From positions 1-16,709 of the forward strand of contig CAZMLE010000080.1 of NCBI GenBank assembly GCA_964567045.1: a DNA stretch of 16,709 nucleotides, given 5' to 3'. The notes under the pieces were generated by a model. That model was not told where the DNA came from. It did not search any database and saw only the letters and a program-made list of their open reading frames with translations. The translations under genes were made by a program, and so were the position numbers. Positions 1 through 6,698 of this stretch are shown here, one piece after another (the first letter of the stretch is position 1; each line of letters begins with the position of its first letter). This DNA is from JAFNGF01 sp964567045. Lineage in GTDB: Bacteria > Planctomycetota > Phycisphaerae > Sedimentisphaerales > Anaerobacaceae.

Positions 1-628
1 GCACTTGTATCGCCGCGCCGGTTATAAATGCTAATGTGATCGTGCCCAACGTCCCAACTACGTACGACCTTAGCGCCCACAGGAAAGCCTTTGCCTGGTT
101 TGTCTGCAATATCCAGTACACGATGAAGACAAGTGCCAGAAGCTGAACCTGAGTAAGGGCACGGATTAACTCTTGAGCAAAATAAGGCGCCGCCACCAAT
201 GTTAAAAGCACCCAAAGCGTGTATATAATCAAGACCCATAATCCCTTGTTGCCGATACGCAATCTGGGCCGAGTTATCAATAAATTCAGCCCAAAGGCGA
301 TGGCTAAAGCTATCCCTACTCCCCGATCGAGGCTGAAATCCTGCTCTACACCGATACCAGCACCTGTCGGCAGCACCAGCATCATAATGCACAAAGCAAA
401 GGTCGGCTTTATAACCATGCCCACAACCGTTGGGATACCTATGATAAAAATTCCAGCCACGGTATTCTTTGTCAGGAAGATTACAGCAAATCCAATCAGA
501 CAAATCACTGCCCATATTGTAAGCAGCAGAATATTCAAAGCCCCGGGTAGCTGAATATCAGAGGTCCGCTCGGCTGGCTCGTAGAGCAAATCCGCTTGAT
601 TCATCTGGTCTGCATATTCAGCGTACAT
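1..628 (-). CDS. O-antigen ligase/polymerase-like membrane protein (N-terminal part, runs off window)
   Basis: Reading leftwards from an ATG at 628, this frame stays open to base 1, giving the first 209 codons; the C-terminal part is outside. A hydrophilic N-terminus of about 30 residues (MYAEYADQMNQADLL...) is followed by closely spaced hydrophobic segments, including LNILLLTIWAVICLIGFAV, a segment around FALCIMMLVLPTG, and LWVLIIYTLWVLLTLV, with short loops between. This layout and the loop RALTQVQLLALVFIVY resemble the N-terminal half of O-antigen ligase/Wzy-type proteins, which polymerise lipid-linked repeat units or transfer glycan on the periplasmic face of the inner membrane. The diagnostic large periplasmic loop is not in view. 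A GGAGG sequence 10 nt upstream supports the start. The position after a Wzx flippase and decorating enzymes fits. Other polytopic EPS proteins remain possible. Confidence 0.7.
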   Translation of the reverse strand, partial: MYAEYADQMNQADLLYEPAERTSDIQLPGALNILLLTIWAVICLIGFAVIFLTKNTVAGIFIIGIPTVVGMVIKPTFALCIMMLVLPTGAGIGVEQDFSLDRGVGIALAIAFGLNLLITRPRLRIGNKGLWVLIIYTLWVLLTLVAAPYFAQELIRALTQVQLLALVFIVYWILQTNQAKAFLWALRSYVVGTLGTITLAFITGAAIQV

Positions 629-802
629 AAGACATCAGCCTCCAATGAGAGTATTACAGTGAGAATAGTCCGACGTATCCTAATGCAATAATATCGGCAT
701 TATCTGACGCAAACAAAACGCCGGCAGAGAAAAAACCCTTTAAAATACCATATTTTCCCTGCACGACTCCAAATTATTGTGTCTGGGATAATCTCACCAT
801 TG
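629..802. other. 174 bp AT-rich intergenic gap, possible promoter region
   Basis: The longest gap inside the polysaccharide locus lies between the AsnB-like stop and the ligase-like start. It contains A/T-rich runs on the minus strand (AAAATATGGTATTTTAAAG) but no convincing terminator stem and no -35/-10 pair I would commit to. Its length compared with the 3-38 bp gaps upstream suggests that the ligase gene may have its own promoter. Confidence 0.4.
639..643 (-). promoter_or_regulatory. Shine-Dalgarno site of the O-antigen ligase-like gene
   Basis: The minus strand reads GGAGG here, 10 nt before the ATG at 628. It decides the start of the partial gene, because the other nearby ATG (minus strand, just downstream of the GGAGG) opens a frame that stops after five codons. 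Confidence 0.7.
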
Positions 803-2686
803 TCAGTTATCCTTATAGGCGTAAGCCAATTGGCGAGTTTCCTCGCTCGCCGGTGTCCATTCGCGCATGCGATAAAGCAATTCGATTGTAACAATCACAT
901 ACAATAGGTTGAAGTCCTGAAAATCGGCATCGTGGGCTCTTGACAGGAAGGCTCTTAAGCCATCTGGATCATACAAATCGATGGTTTGCAGGTTATCAAT
1001 ATCAAGAAATCCCTCACGATCCAACAAAGCTACAAACTCTGCGTTGACAGATGGATTCAGCTTCCACCGGCAAGGGTCCGGGAATATAGGATGTCCGATG
1101 GTCAACTGCCCGAATTTTCTCACAAGCTTCTTGAAAGCGCCGAAAGCGTATGGCAGGTAGTTCTGCGGCCGAGTAATCCGCATTGGCTCTGCTGAACCGC
1201 CGTACCATGTAGGCATCGTTGCCAGCTTTGGATGTGCGCGCGTGATGATCTGTCGGACTAATCGTCCGCGAGTCCGGTACTGCCAGGGAAGCGCAACCAG
1301 ATACTCAAACAGGTCGCGACTCAGCAGCACAAGAGGGGACGCAATCAGCGGATAAACCGCTCCGCTGTAGCGGGCGAAATGCCCGGAGCACTTCCAAAGA
1401 TAAAGGGCGTCAAGTTTTGCCGTGTTCAGCGCGCTTGGTTCCAGGTCCACAATCTGCCGAGCGATTTGCATTTGATCGCTGATATAATCCGCCTGCCAGT
1501 CCTTTCCAAATAAACTAATATTTGGACCGACCGAGAAGAAGAAGCGGTAGCGGAAAACCCGCGATAGATCGAGGTCGGAGGTTTTACCGATCTTAAAAAA
1601 TTCTTGCTGCCAGAAGAAATCGCGATAAAGCTCACCGCCGCCACCGCTAAGGGCCGCGTCAACCAAATCAGATAGTGCCAGCTTTACCCGAACAACGCCA
1701 TCAATGGCTGAACCGGAAAGTTCGCCCTCTGCAAGGCTGACGCCTTGCTTGAATAGTTCCCAACGCCGTTGTCCCCAATCGGGGGGCTCGTCAAACTGGA
1801 GCAATGGCCACTCAAGATGTTGCGATATCTGGCGAGCGATGGTGACATCCAAATCGCTTTGGTGTCCACTCACCGTCACTCGCACCGGAAAGCCCAGACT
1901 GGCTATGGTCGCAACAACCAGCCGCGAATCCAGACCGGCAGTAAGATCCAGAGCGCAGCGAGGCCATACCTGATAGATGCGCCGGCAGGATCGTTGCAGC
2001 AACGCCAGGCCCTCGCCTGCGGCGTCCTCCAGCTTGCGGTACGTCCGAGGGGGCTGGAACGGACTCCAGACGCGATCAACCCGCACACGACCGTCAGCTA
2101 AAAGCACCTGCTCTCCGATACCCACACGCCTGATCCCAGCAAAGGCACTATTGGGACTTCGGATAGCCCCACCCATAAATAAGCCTCTGAGCGCTTCGGT
2201 ATCAAGTTGGCTGCCAAGTGCTGCTGCCAGTGCAAGGGCCGACGTACTACACCAGGCGATTCCATCGGACTCTGCCGCGTAGATAGGAAACATCCCCAGA
2301 GGGTCGCTGTACGCCGTCAGCCGGTCTTCCTCCGGTTCGCCAACAATGATCAGATATTGGCCCTGCAGACGTCGCAGTGCTGTCTTGCCTTCGCTGGCGT
2401 AGCGCTTAGCCAGGGCTTCCAGACAAGGTTTCTCACTTTCTGGGCCATCGGGGTCAAACCACCAACCTGCCGCTGCGAATATCAGACGTTTATTTTTTGT
2501 CCGGTAAATATCCGGACACTGGGACATGGCATTGGGCAAACGCGCGATTCCATAAGCAGGCTCAAGAATTCTGCTTGTACACACAAGGCCCTTGAAGTGC
2601 CAGAAGCACTTGCATGCTCGCTGGAATAAGACCTCGGCCTGCTGTCGGCGAGCCTCTGTCCAAGATACAGCAATGATACCTGGCAT
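803..2686 (-). CDS. Asparagine-synthetase-like protein without catalytic N-terminal Cys
   Basis: This 627-residue protein has the two-domain layout of glutamine-dependent asparagine synthetases. A degraded class-II glutaminase-like domain covers about 1-190, with YSDPLGMFPIYA matching the conserved DPLG...PLYY region. An ATP-pyrophosphatase domain follows, with LTAGLDSR at about 248-255 in the position of the usual SGGxDS PP-loop and SDLD shortly after. The ATG at 2686 is chosen over a frame start at 2770 because it follows GGAGG by 7 nt and aligns the protein start with the family. The mature N-terminus is M-P-G-I-I instead of M-C-G-I-V, so the cysteine nucleophile for glutamine hydrolysis is absent. 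It may therefore use ammonia or an amine, or activate a carboxylate for amide or ester formation. AsnB-like proteins are known in exopolysaccharide loci; amidation of a uronic acid is one inferred role. The gap to the upstream kinase is 13 bp. Confidence 0.85.
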   Translation of the reverse strand: MPGIIAVSWTEARRQQAEVLFQRACKCFWHFKGLVCTSRILEPAYGIARLPNAMSQCPDIYRTKNKRLIFAAAGWWFDPDGPESEKPCLEALAKRYASEGKTALRRLQGQYLIIVGEPEEDRLTAYSDPLGMFPIYAAESDGIAWCSTSALALAAALGSQLDTEALRGLFMGGAIRSPNSAFAGIRRVGIGEQVLLADGRVRVDRVWSPFQPPRTYRKLEDAAGEGLALLQRSCRRIYQVWPRCALDLTAGLDSRLVVATIASLGFPVRVTVSGHQSDLDVTIARQISQHLEWPLLQFDEPPDWGQRRWELFKQGVSLAEGELSGSAIDGVVRVKLALSDLVDAALSGGGGELYRDFFWQQEFFKIGKTSDLDLSRVFRYRFFFSVGPNISLFGKDWQADYISDQMQIARQIVDLEPSALNTAKLDALYLWKCSGHFARYSGAVYPLIASPLVLLSRDLFEYLVALPWQYRTRGRLVRQIITRAHPKLATMPTWYGGSAEPMRITRPQNYLPYAFGAFKKLVRKFGQLTIGHPIFPDPCRWKLNPSVNAEFVALLDREGFLDIDNLQTIDLYDPDGLRAFLSRAHDADFQDFNLLYVIVTIELLYRMREWTPASEETRQLAYAYKDN

Positions 2687-2693
2687 AGAAATG

Positions 2694-2698
2694 CCTCC
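2694..2698 (-). promoter_or_regulatory. Shine-Dalgarno site fixing the AsnB-like start
   Basis: The minus strand reads GGAGG with a 7-nt spacer before ATG at 2686. It lies just after the kinase stop codon (2700-2702), suggesting translational coupling, and rules against the 28-residue longer start. Confidence 0.8.
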
Positions 2699-2699
2699 G

Positions 2700-3473
2700 C
2701 TATGCAAAGCCGTATTTACAGCATTTACGCAAGAACAGGCATAAACGGGCATACATATACATCTGAACAAGAATGTAAGCTGTTGCCCTCACAAGTGACC
2801 GTTGTCGGTGCGCAAGTTGCCAGACGTGGTTTTTGTGTAGACGACATATCTTGGTGACATAAGTCTTGAACCTGTTGAGACCTTCGGAAGAGGCGTTGAT
2901 GCCACAGCCTGTCAAGAAAGCGCTGGTCATTTTCTCAGCATCCCAGCTCAGGACACTTTTGCCTGGCGCACCATGAAAGAGGGAGCTGACAAACCAAAGA
3001 ATATCGAAGAACCGGCTGCCAAAAGTAGGAGTTCTTCCCATAATCGGTGCCGCCGACCAGTCCAATATAACAAGTCGGCTGGATGGTTCGTGGAAACAGA
3101 CGTTAATGGTCGCAAAATCGCCATGAATAAAAACATTTTCGTCTGGAGGGCCCATCCATTCCGGCGGCAGCTCATACTTCATGTCATCAGGCAAAACCAA
3201 TTGCTGATGGATCGCAGCCAAGGCCCTGCCCGTCTTTTCTAATAGTTCGAACAACCGCAGGTCTTTCTTGATGGCCAAATCAAGTAATGTTACAAGGCCT
3301 CTGAGACGCTCAAATTCAAGCACACCCGTCTCAGCATCGAAATTGATCACCTTGGGGACATAAAAAAGCCCGCTACTTTTGCCGATTTCACCCGCCCTTT
3401 GGGTCTTCAGCGCCTCTACAGCCAACAACGAAGAGCTGCCGCTTTTCTGCGCGATGTCACCATTAAATTCCAT
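2700..3473 (-). CDS. APH/choline-kinase-fold phosphotransferase
   Basis: This 257-residue protein has the core motifs of the aminoglycoside phosphotransferase/choline kinase fold. The Brenner catalytic loop HGDFATIN is at about 117-124, giving the catalytic Asp and the metal-binding Asn. VILDWS at about 135-140 provides the second metal-binding Asp. The N-lobe is short; a Lys near residue 10 and Glu near 20 are candidates for the ATP-anchoring pair but are not certain. The ATG at 3473 is preferred over an in-frame TTG one codon earlier. The start is 3 bp after the upstream methyltransferase stop, and the AsnB-like gene begins 13 bp after this stop, so all three are probably translated from one message. 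In this setting the substrate may be a sugar, amino alcohol or lipid-linked intermediate of the polysaccharide rather than an antibiotic. Antibiotic resistance is not supported by anything here. Confidence 0.75.
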   Translation of the reverse strand: MEFNGDIAQKSGSSSLLAVEALKTQRAGEIGKSSGLFYVPKVINFDAETGVLEFERLRGLVTLLDLAIKKDLRLFELLEKTGRALAAIHQQLVLPDDMKYELPPEWMGPPDENVFIHGDFATINVCFHEPSSRLVILDWSAAPIMGRTPTFGSRFFDILWFVSSLFHGAPGKSVLSWDAEKMTSAFLTGCGINASSEGLNRFKTYVTKICRLHKNHVWQLAHRQRSLVRATAYILVQMYMYARLCLFLRKCCKYGFA

Positions 3474-3476
3474 CAA

Positions 3477-4223
3477 CTATGCCCTGTCACGCCAACGACA
3501 TATTGCTACCGGACTTTCAGAAAACCGGGCAAGAGACTTGAACCGGCTGCATACATTTTCAGCCGTACTGCAAACGACCAGAGGAATGGCAATCTTGGGC
3601 GGGTGAAAGAAACCAACCGGATAAAGCTCCACTATCTCCAATCCTACGCATTCAACAAGGTTTCTCATCTCGCCAATGGTCATAACGTTGAATATGCCTT
3701 GTGGATTTACCTGCCGATGCCGTAGACATCGCAGCTTAATCCAGGGTGAGCCATAACTTTGATGGTTGTTGAATACGAAATAGCCATCTTCGGACAGCAG
3801 CCCTGCAAGAGCTTGCATCGCAGCCGAACGCAAAGCCGGCTCAGCGTTAACAAAGAACCTGAAGGCCGTTATTAGATTGAACTTCCTTCCCTGCAAGACG
3901 TCTTCTGTGGTAATGTCCGCCTTGATAATTTCGGTCCGGTTCAGTTTCCGTTTGGCGATGGCTAACATTGAACCCGATACGTCGACACCCGTTGAGGTTT
4001 TTACCCGTTCCTCCATAAAGCCTGTCATCCGTCCTGTACCGCACGCAAAGTCGAGCAGATGAATATCTCTGCCTCTGAAATATTTTTCCAATATGTGCAG
4101 GATGATTTCCTGCTCGCGCGACCACAGAAATCTTTCCCAAGGCTGCATTTCGTAGAAGGCCTCATATTCAGCACCTTTCTTGGCGTATTTATGGGAGTTT
4201 CTGTAGGAGTACTTTTTCGCCAT
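3477..4223 (-). CDS. Class I SAM-dependent methyltransferase (first of three)
   Basis: This 248-residue protein has a Rossmann-type SAM-binding core: LLDFACGTGRMTG at about 56-68 is motif I, GVDVS at about 79-83 carries the acidic residue that binds the ribose, and KADITTEDV follows at motif II. LLSEDGYFVFNNH matches the usual post-III strand. No substrate domain can be recognised. The start was set at ATG 4223; a TTG at 4241 is also in frame, but it lies inside a hairpin. The gene sits 38 bp after the flippase, and that gap holds three overlapping inverted repeats. The kinase starts 3 bp after its stop. O- or N-methylation of a sugar in the polysaccharide is the most economical role, by inference. 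Confidence 0.8.
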   Translation of the reverse strand: MAKKYSYRNSHKYAKKGAEYEAFYEMQPWERFLWSREQEIILHILEKYFRGRDIHLLDFACGTGRMTGFMEERVKTSTGVDVSGSMLAIAKRKLNRTEIIKADITTEDVLQGRKFNLITAFRFFVNAEPALRSAAMQALAGLLSEDGYFVFNNHQSYGSPWIKLRCLRHRQVNPQGIFNVMTIGEMRNLVECVGLEIVELYPVGFFHPPKIAIPLVVCSTAENVCSRFKSLARFSESPVAICRWRDRA

Positions 4224-4233
4224 GTCCCGATAA

Positions 4234-4285
4234 CCCCGCAATGAATTGCGGGGCTAAAGATTTAGCCCCCAAATTTTTTTTGGGG
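4234..4285. repeat. Cluster of three overlapping inverted repeats at the flippase/methyltransferase junction
   Basis: Three stems lie side by side on the plus strand. CCCCGCAA/TTGCGGGG (4234-4241 with 4246-4253) has a TGAA loop. GGGGCTAAA/TTTAGCCCC (4250-4258 with 4261-4269) shares its first four bases with stem one, so the two are mutually exclusive. CCCCAAA/TTTGGGG (4267-4273 with 4279-4285) has a T-only loop and overlaps the second. The cluster spans the last codons and stop of the flippase gene and the leader of the methyltransferase gene. It could be a processing or attenuation structure, or a decayed palindromic repeat. Confidence 0.75.
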
Positions 4286-5830
4286 TTGCCGACGCAAAGC
4301 AATATGTGCGAATCGCCTTCGCTCGACTTCTTCCAGACTCAGGAACCAACTGCTCGCCAATGTCACCACAGTAGCGGTAATTATCACAGCCATCAGCTCG
4401 GGCCATGAATTCGGGGCAGCCACATATTTCCACAGGGTGATCACCGCCACGCCCGGCAACGAACCGAGCAAGGCCGGCCGCCAAACAGTGCGAGCACTTT
4501 CCGAGAAAGAAATACGCATTTTCCAGTTAAAATATATCGGCAAGATTAGACCTGATATTAACGCCATCGGCAGGAAATTGGACCAAGCTATGCCCAGCAA
4601 TCCCCAATTGAGCACCTTTACTGAAACGACAGATGCAAAAACACAAAGTAGTGCTGTTAAAGCCGTAAGAATCCCGAAAATTTTATGCTCGCCGCGGCCG
4701 ACCAACACAAGGAAATTACTGTGCTGCGCCAGCCTCAAACAGTGCCCAACAGCGAGGATGGCTAAGATAACTGCCATTGCATCAATTACAGCAGGGTCTG
4801 GAAATTCATCGCCGACCCATACCTGGAGAAACTCTCTGCCCATTATGACCAGGAACCAGACGCCAGGGATTAACAGCAGAAGACTATATTTTTGCGTAAG
4901 GAATGATATTTCTTTGACGCGCAATTGGTCGTCTCTGGCATCCAGCTCACTGACGGCAGGCTTTATGGCTGCGCTGAAGGCCTGCAAAAACTGTGACAAT
5001 AGCAGAATTCCTGCGCTGGCAATAAAGAATTGGCTTATTTCTGTCGTACCCATGAATATGCCGATCACTACATTGCTGGCGTGGTAAATTACTACAGCTC
5101 CCATGGCATATAAAAAGGTGTTTATTCCATAAGGCAGCATCTCGCGCAGAAGCTGGAAATCCGTGTTGGTCAGGGATAGTGACACTTGCGGCAGCAACTG
5201 TCTGACAAAAACAAACTGCAAAGCTCTCATGATAATCTCGCTGAGACCCCACGTCATTCCCATCGTCAACAGGCCGTAACCTCTTGATAGTAAAACCACC
5301 AACAGCACCGTTCGCACCAGCAAAATTATAAGCATCGTTGAATTGATGATGTCATACCGTTGCAGACCGCTCAGCACCGCAGTGTATAACTGCAGTGGCA
5401 TTGCCAGCGCACAAGAGAATCCAATCACCAGGACAAGCACGGCTGCACTCGGCACCAGCTCAGGTTTAATGTTGAACCACGAGCCGACATTGTAGTGGAG
5501 CACCATGCTTACCCCGACAAGCAGGATGCCCAAAGCCGAGTAAAATAGGAGCGTCGTGTTAATCACTCGTTGGACGCCTTGGTTATCGTTTTTTGCCAGA
5601 TAGACTGGAATGTATCTGTTCACGGCACTATTTAGCCCCATGTTCAACAATGGCCCGTAATGTAAGATAGAGCCGCCGATCAACACCCACACGCCATAAC
5701 GGTCGTGCCCGAGCTTGGCCAGAAAGAAACGCGTCAAGAAGAAGGCAATAACCGCGTTACTTATCAGCGCGACGACGTTGAAAACCGTGTTGTGGATCAA
5801 CCTTTTTGAAGTCGCAATACGCTCGTCCAT
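4262..5830 (-). CDS. Wzx-type polysaccharide flippase (MATE/MVF superfamily)
   Basis: This polytopic membrane protein of 522 residues has roughly 12-14 hydrophobic segments. The N-terminal pattern (NTVFNVVALISNAVIAFFLT followed by RFFLAKLGHDRYGVWVL) is typical of polysaccharide-export proteins that flip undecaprenyl-linked repeat units across the inner membrane. GLNSAVNRYIP in the first loop, GLQRYDIIN mid-protein and the charged loop DARDDQLRVKEISFLTQKYSLLLL all fit this family. The ATG at 5830 lies 8 bp after the upstream methyltransferase stop. An in-frame TTG at 5893 would overlap that gene by 55 bp and add a non-membrane tail, so it was not used. Teichoic-acid or lipid-III type exporters are related alternatives, but the neighbours favour a polysaccharide unit. 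Confidence 0.9.
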   Translation of the reverse strand: MDERIATSKRLIHNTVFNVVALISNAVIAFFLTRFFLAKLGHDRYGVWVLIGGSILHYGPLLNMGLNSAVNRYIPVYLAKNDNQGVQRVINTTLLFYSALGILLVGVSMVLHYNVGSWFNIKPELVPSAAVLVLVIGFSCALAMPLQLYTAVLSGLQRYDIINSTMLIILLVRTVLLVVLLSRGYGLLTMGMTWGLSEIIMRALQFVFVRQLLPQVSLSLTNTDFQLLREMLPYGINTFLYAMGAVVIYHASNVVIGIFMGTTEISQFFIASAGILLLSQFLQAFSAAIKPAVSELDARDDQLRVKEISFLTQKYSLLLLIPGVWFLVIMGREFLQVWVGDEFPDPAVIDAMAVILAILAVGHCLRLAQHSNFLVLVGRGEHKIFGILTALTALLCVFASVVSVKVLNWGLLGIAWSNFLPMALISGLILPIYFNWKMRISFSESARTVWRPALLGSLPGVAVITLWKYVAAPNSWPELMAVIITATVVTLASSWFLSLEEVERRRFAHIALRRQPQKKFGG

Positions 5831-5838
5831 CGTAGTGT

Positions 5839-6639
5839 TTATGATTTGCACACGTGATCTTGAGAATTCTTCCGCTGTTTTCGGGCTGCACAAAAGAGGT
5901 TGGCTGACCCGAAAAGCCTTGCATCGAGAACCTCAAGCTTTCTGAAAAATGATTGCAGCGGCTTGAGCCATCCGAGCAGAAATTGGATGTTCTTGGTCAC
6001 CCGAATAAAAAAGCCCATGCCATCGAAGTCAACCACAGTCAAGGCGGACCCGTTCAGCAGCGTTTCCAGTTGCGCCGGGGAAAAATGTTGATGCCAGCGT
6101 TTTTTTGCCGAAATGTCACCGACCAGACCGTCAGGGTTTGCCACGTAGCGGTCCTCGTATTCTGCTTGTGAGTGCTTCCTACAATAGTACCAGCGGTGTA
6201 TGCGGGGAAAGCGGAATTTAAGATTTCCTGCATCCAGAAACGAAAAAAGGTGCTGCCCCGGCACTGTGACAACCAATATTCCGTTATCTTGCAATACGCG
6301 ATTCAGCTCGTCTAACAAGGCGTTTTGCTCATCCAGGTGTTCGATCACATCCAGGATAGTAATGGATGTGAAGGCACGATCACCAAAGGGCAAGGGCACA
6401 GTCTTTGAGATATGTGTGACTTCGATATCCGCAAATCGCTCGTGAGCTTGACGTACCGCATCGGCGGAAATATCCACGCCGACCAGGCGAGCGATTCCTT
6501 TGCCTTTCAGGCTGGCAAGAAAAGTGCCGTCATAGCAGCCAAAATCAAGATGAGCGGCGCCACCCTGAGGTATATGTTGCCAGGCAAAGCCGTAGCGATT
6601 ATAGCCGAACGGGTTATCCGCCGACAGTTCGGTGTGCAT
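5839..6639 (-). CDS. Class I SAM-dependent methyltransferase (second of three)
   Basis: This 266-residue protein belongs to the Methyltransf_11/25-like group. LDFGCYDG (31-38) is motif I, GVDIS (54-58) provides the acidic ribose ligand, PLPFGDRAF is the loop before motif II, and LDVIEHL (about 96-102) is the hallmark strand-4 motif. VLQDNGILVVTVPG forms the post-III region. The C-terminal half (WYYCRKHSQAEYEDRY, HQHFSPAQLETLL) is like methyltransferases in capsule and LPS loci; the substrate is unknown. The start is ATG at 6639. Its nearest purine-rich stretch is a run of six G about 16 nt upstream inside a palindromic repeat, so the ribosome site is poor. The flippase begins 8 bp after its stop. 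Confidence 0.82.
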   Translation of the reverse strand: MHTELSADNPFGYNRYGFAWQHIPQGGAAHLDFGCYDGTFLASLKGKGIARLVGVDISADAVRQAHERFADIEVTHISKTVPLPFGDRAFTSITILDVIEHLDEQNALLDELNRVLQDNGILVVTVPGQHLFSFLDAGNLKFRFPRIHRWYYCRKHSQAEYEDRYVANPDGLVGDISAKKRWHQHFSPAQLETLLNGSALTVVDFDGMGFFIRVTKNIQFLLGWLKPLQSFFRKLEVLDARLFGSANLFCAARKQRKNSQDHVCKS

Positions 6640-6654
6640 ATTGCAAATATTCAG

Positions 6655-6698
6655 CCCCCCAATCCTTCGGCCCGGCTCAGGACGAGTTTATTGGGGGG
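6655..6698. repeat. 44 bp palindromic element overlapping the 3' end of the GT117-like gene
   Basis: A perfect 9 bp inverted repeat (CCCCCCAAT at 6655-6663, ATTGGGGGG at 6690-6698) brackets a 26 bp core that begins CCTTCGGCCCGGCTC (6664-6678). The core provides the TGA stop of the upstream gene at 6677-6679. A core match recurs at 15538-15558 within the GH29-like gene, with 19 of 21 bases identical. This looks like a small REP-type repeat; similar CCTTCG...CTCAGGAC strings are, from memory, widespread in environmental bacterial genomes. Confidence 0.75.

Noticed and set aside
700..894. Minus-strand 64-codon frame overlapping the end of the AsnB-like gene
   Set aside because: More than a third of it is the out-of-frame end of the AsnB-like gene, and there is no ribosome site or recognisable content.
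2687..2770. Longer N-terminus for the AsnB-like protein
   Set aside because: The extra 28 residues overlap the kinase gene and lack family similarity, and GGAGG is placed correctly for the ATG at 2686.
2700..3473. Aminoglycoside resistance gene
   Set aside because: Only the general APH fold motifs are present; operon context points to polysaccharide modification and no resistance-specific features are seen.
4437..5087. Plus-strand open frame of 216 codons
   Set aside because: It is antisense to the flippase gene, whose frame shows clear membrane segments and family motifs; the plus frame has no recognisable domain.
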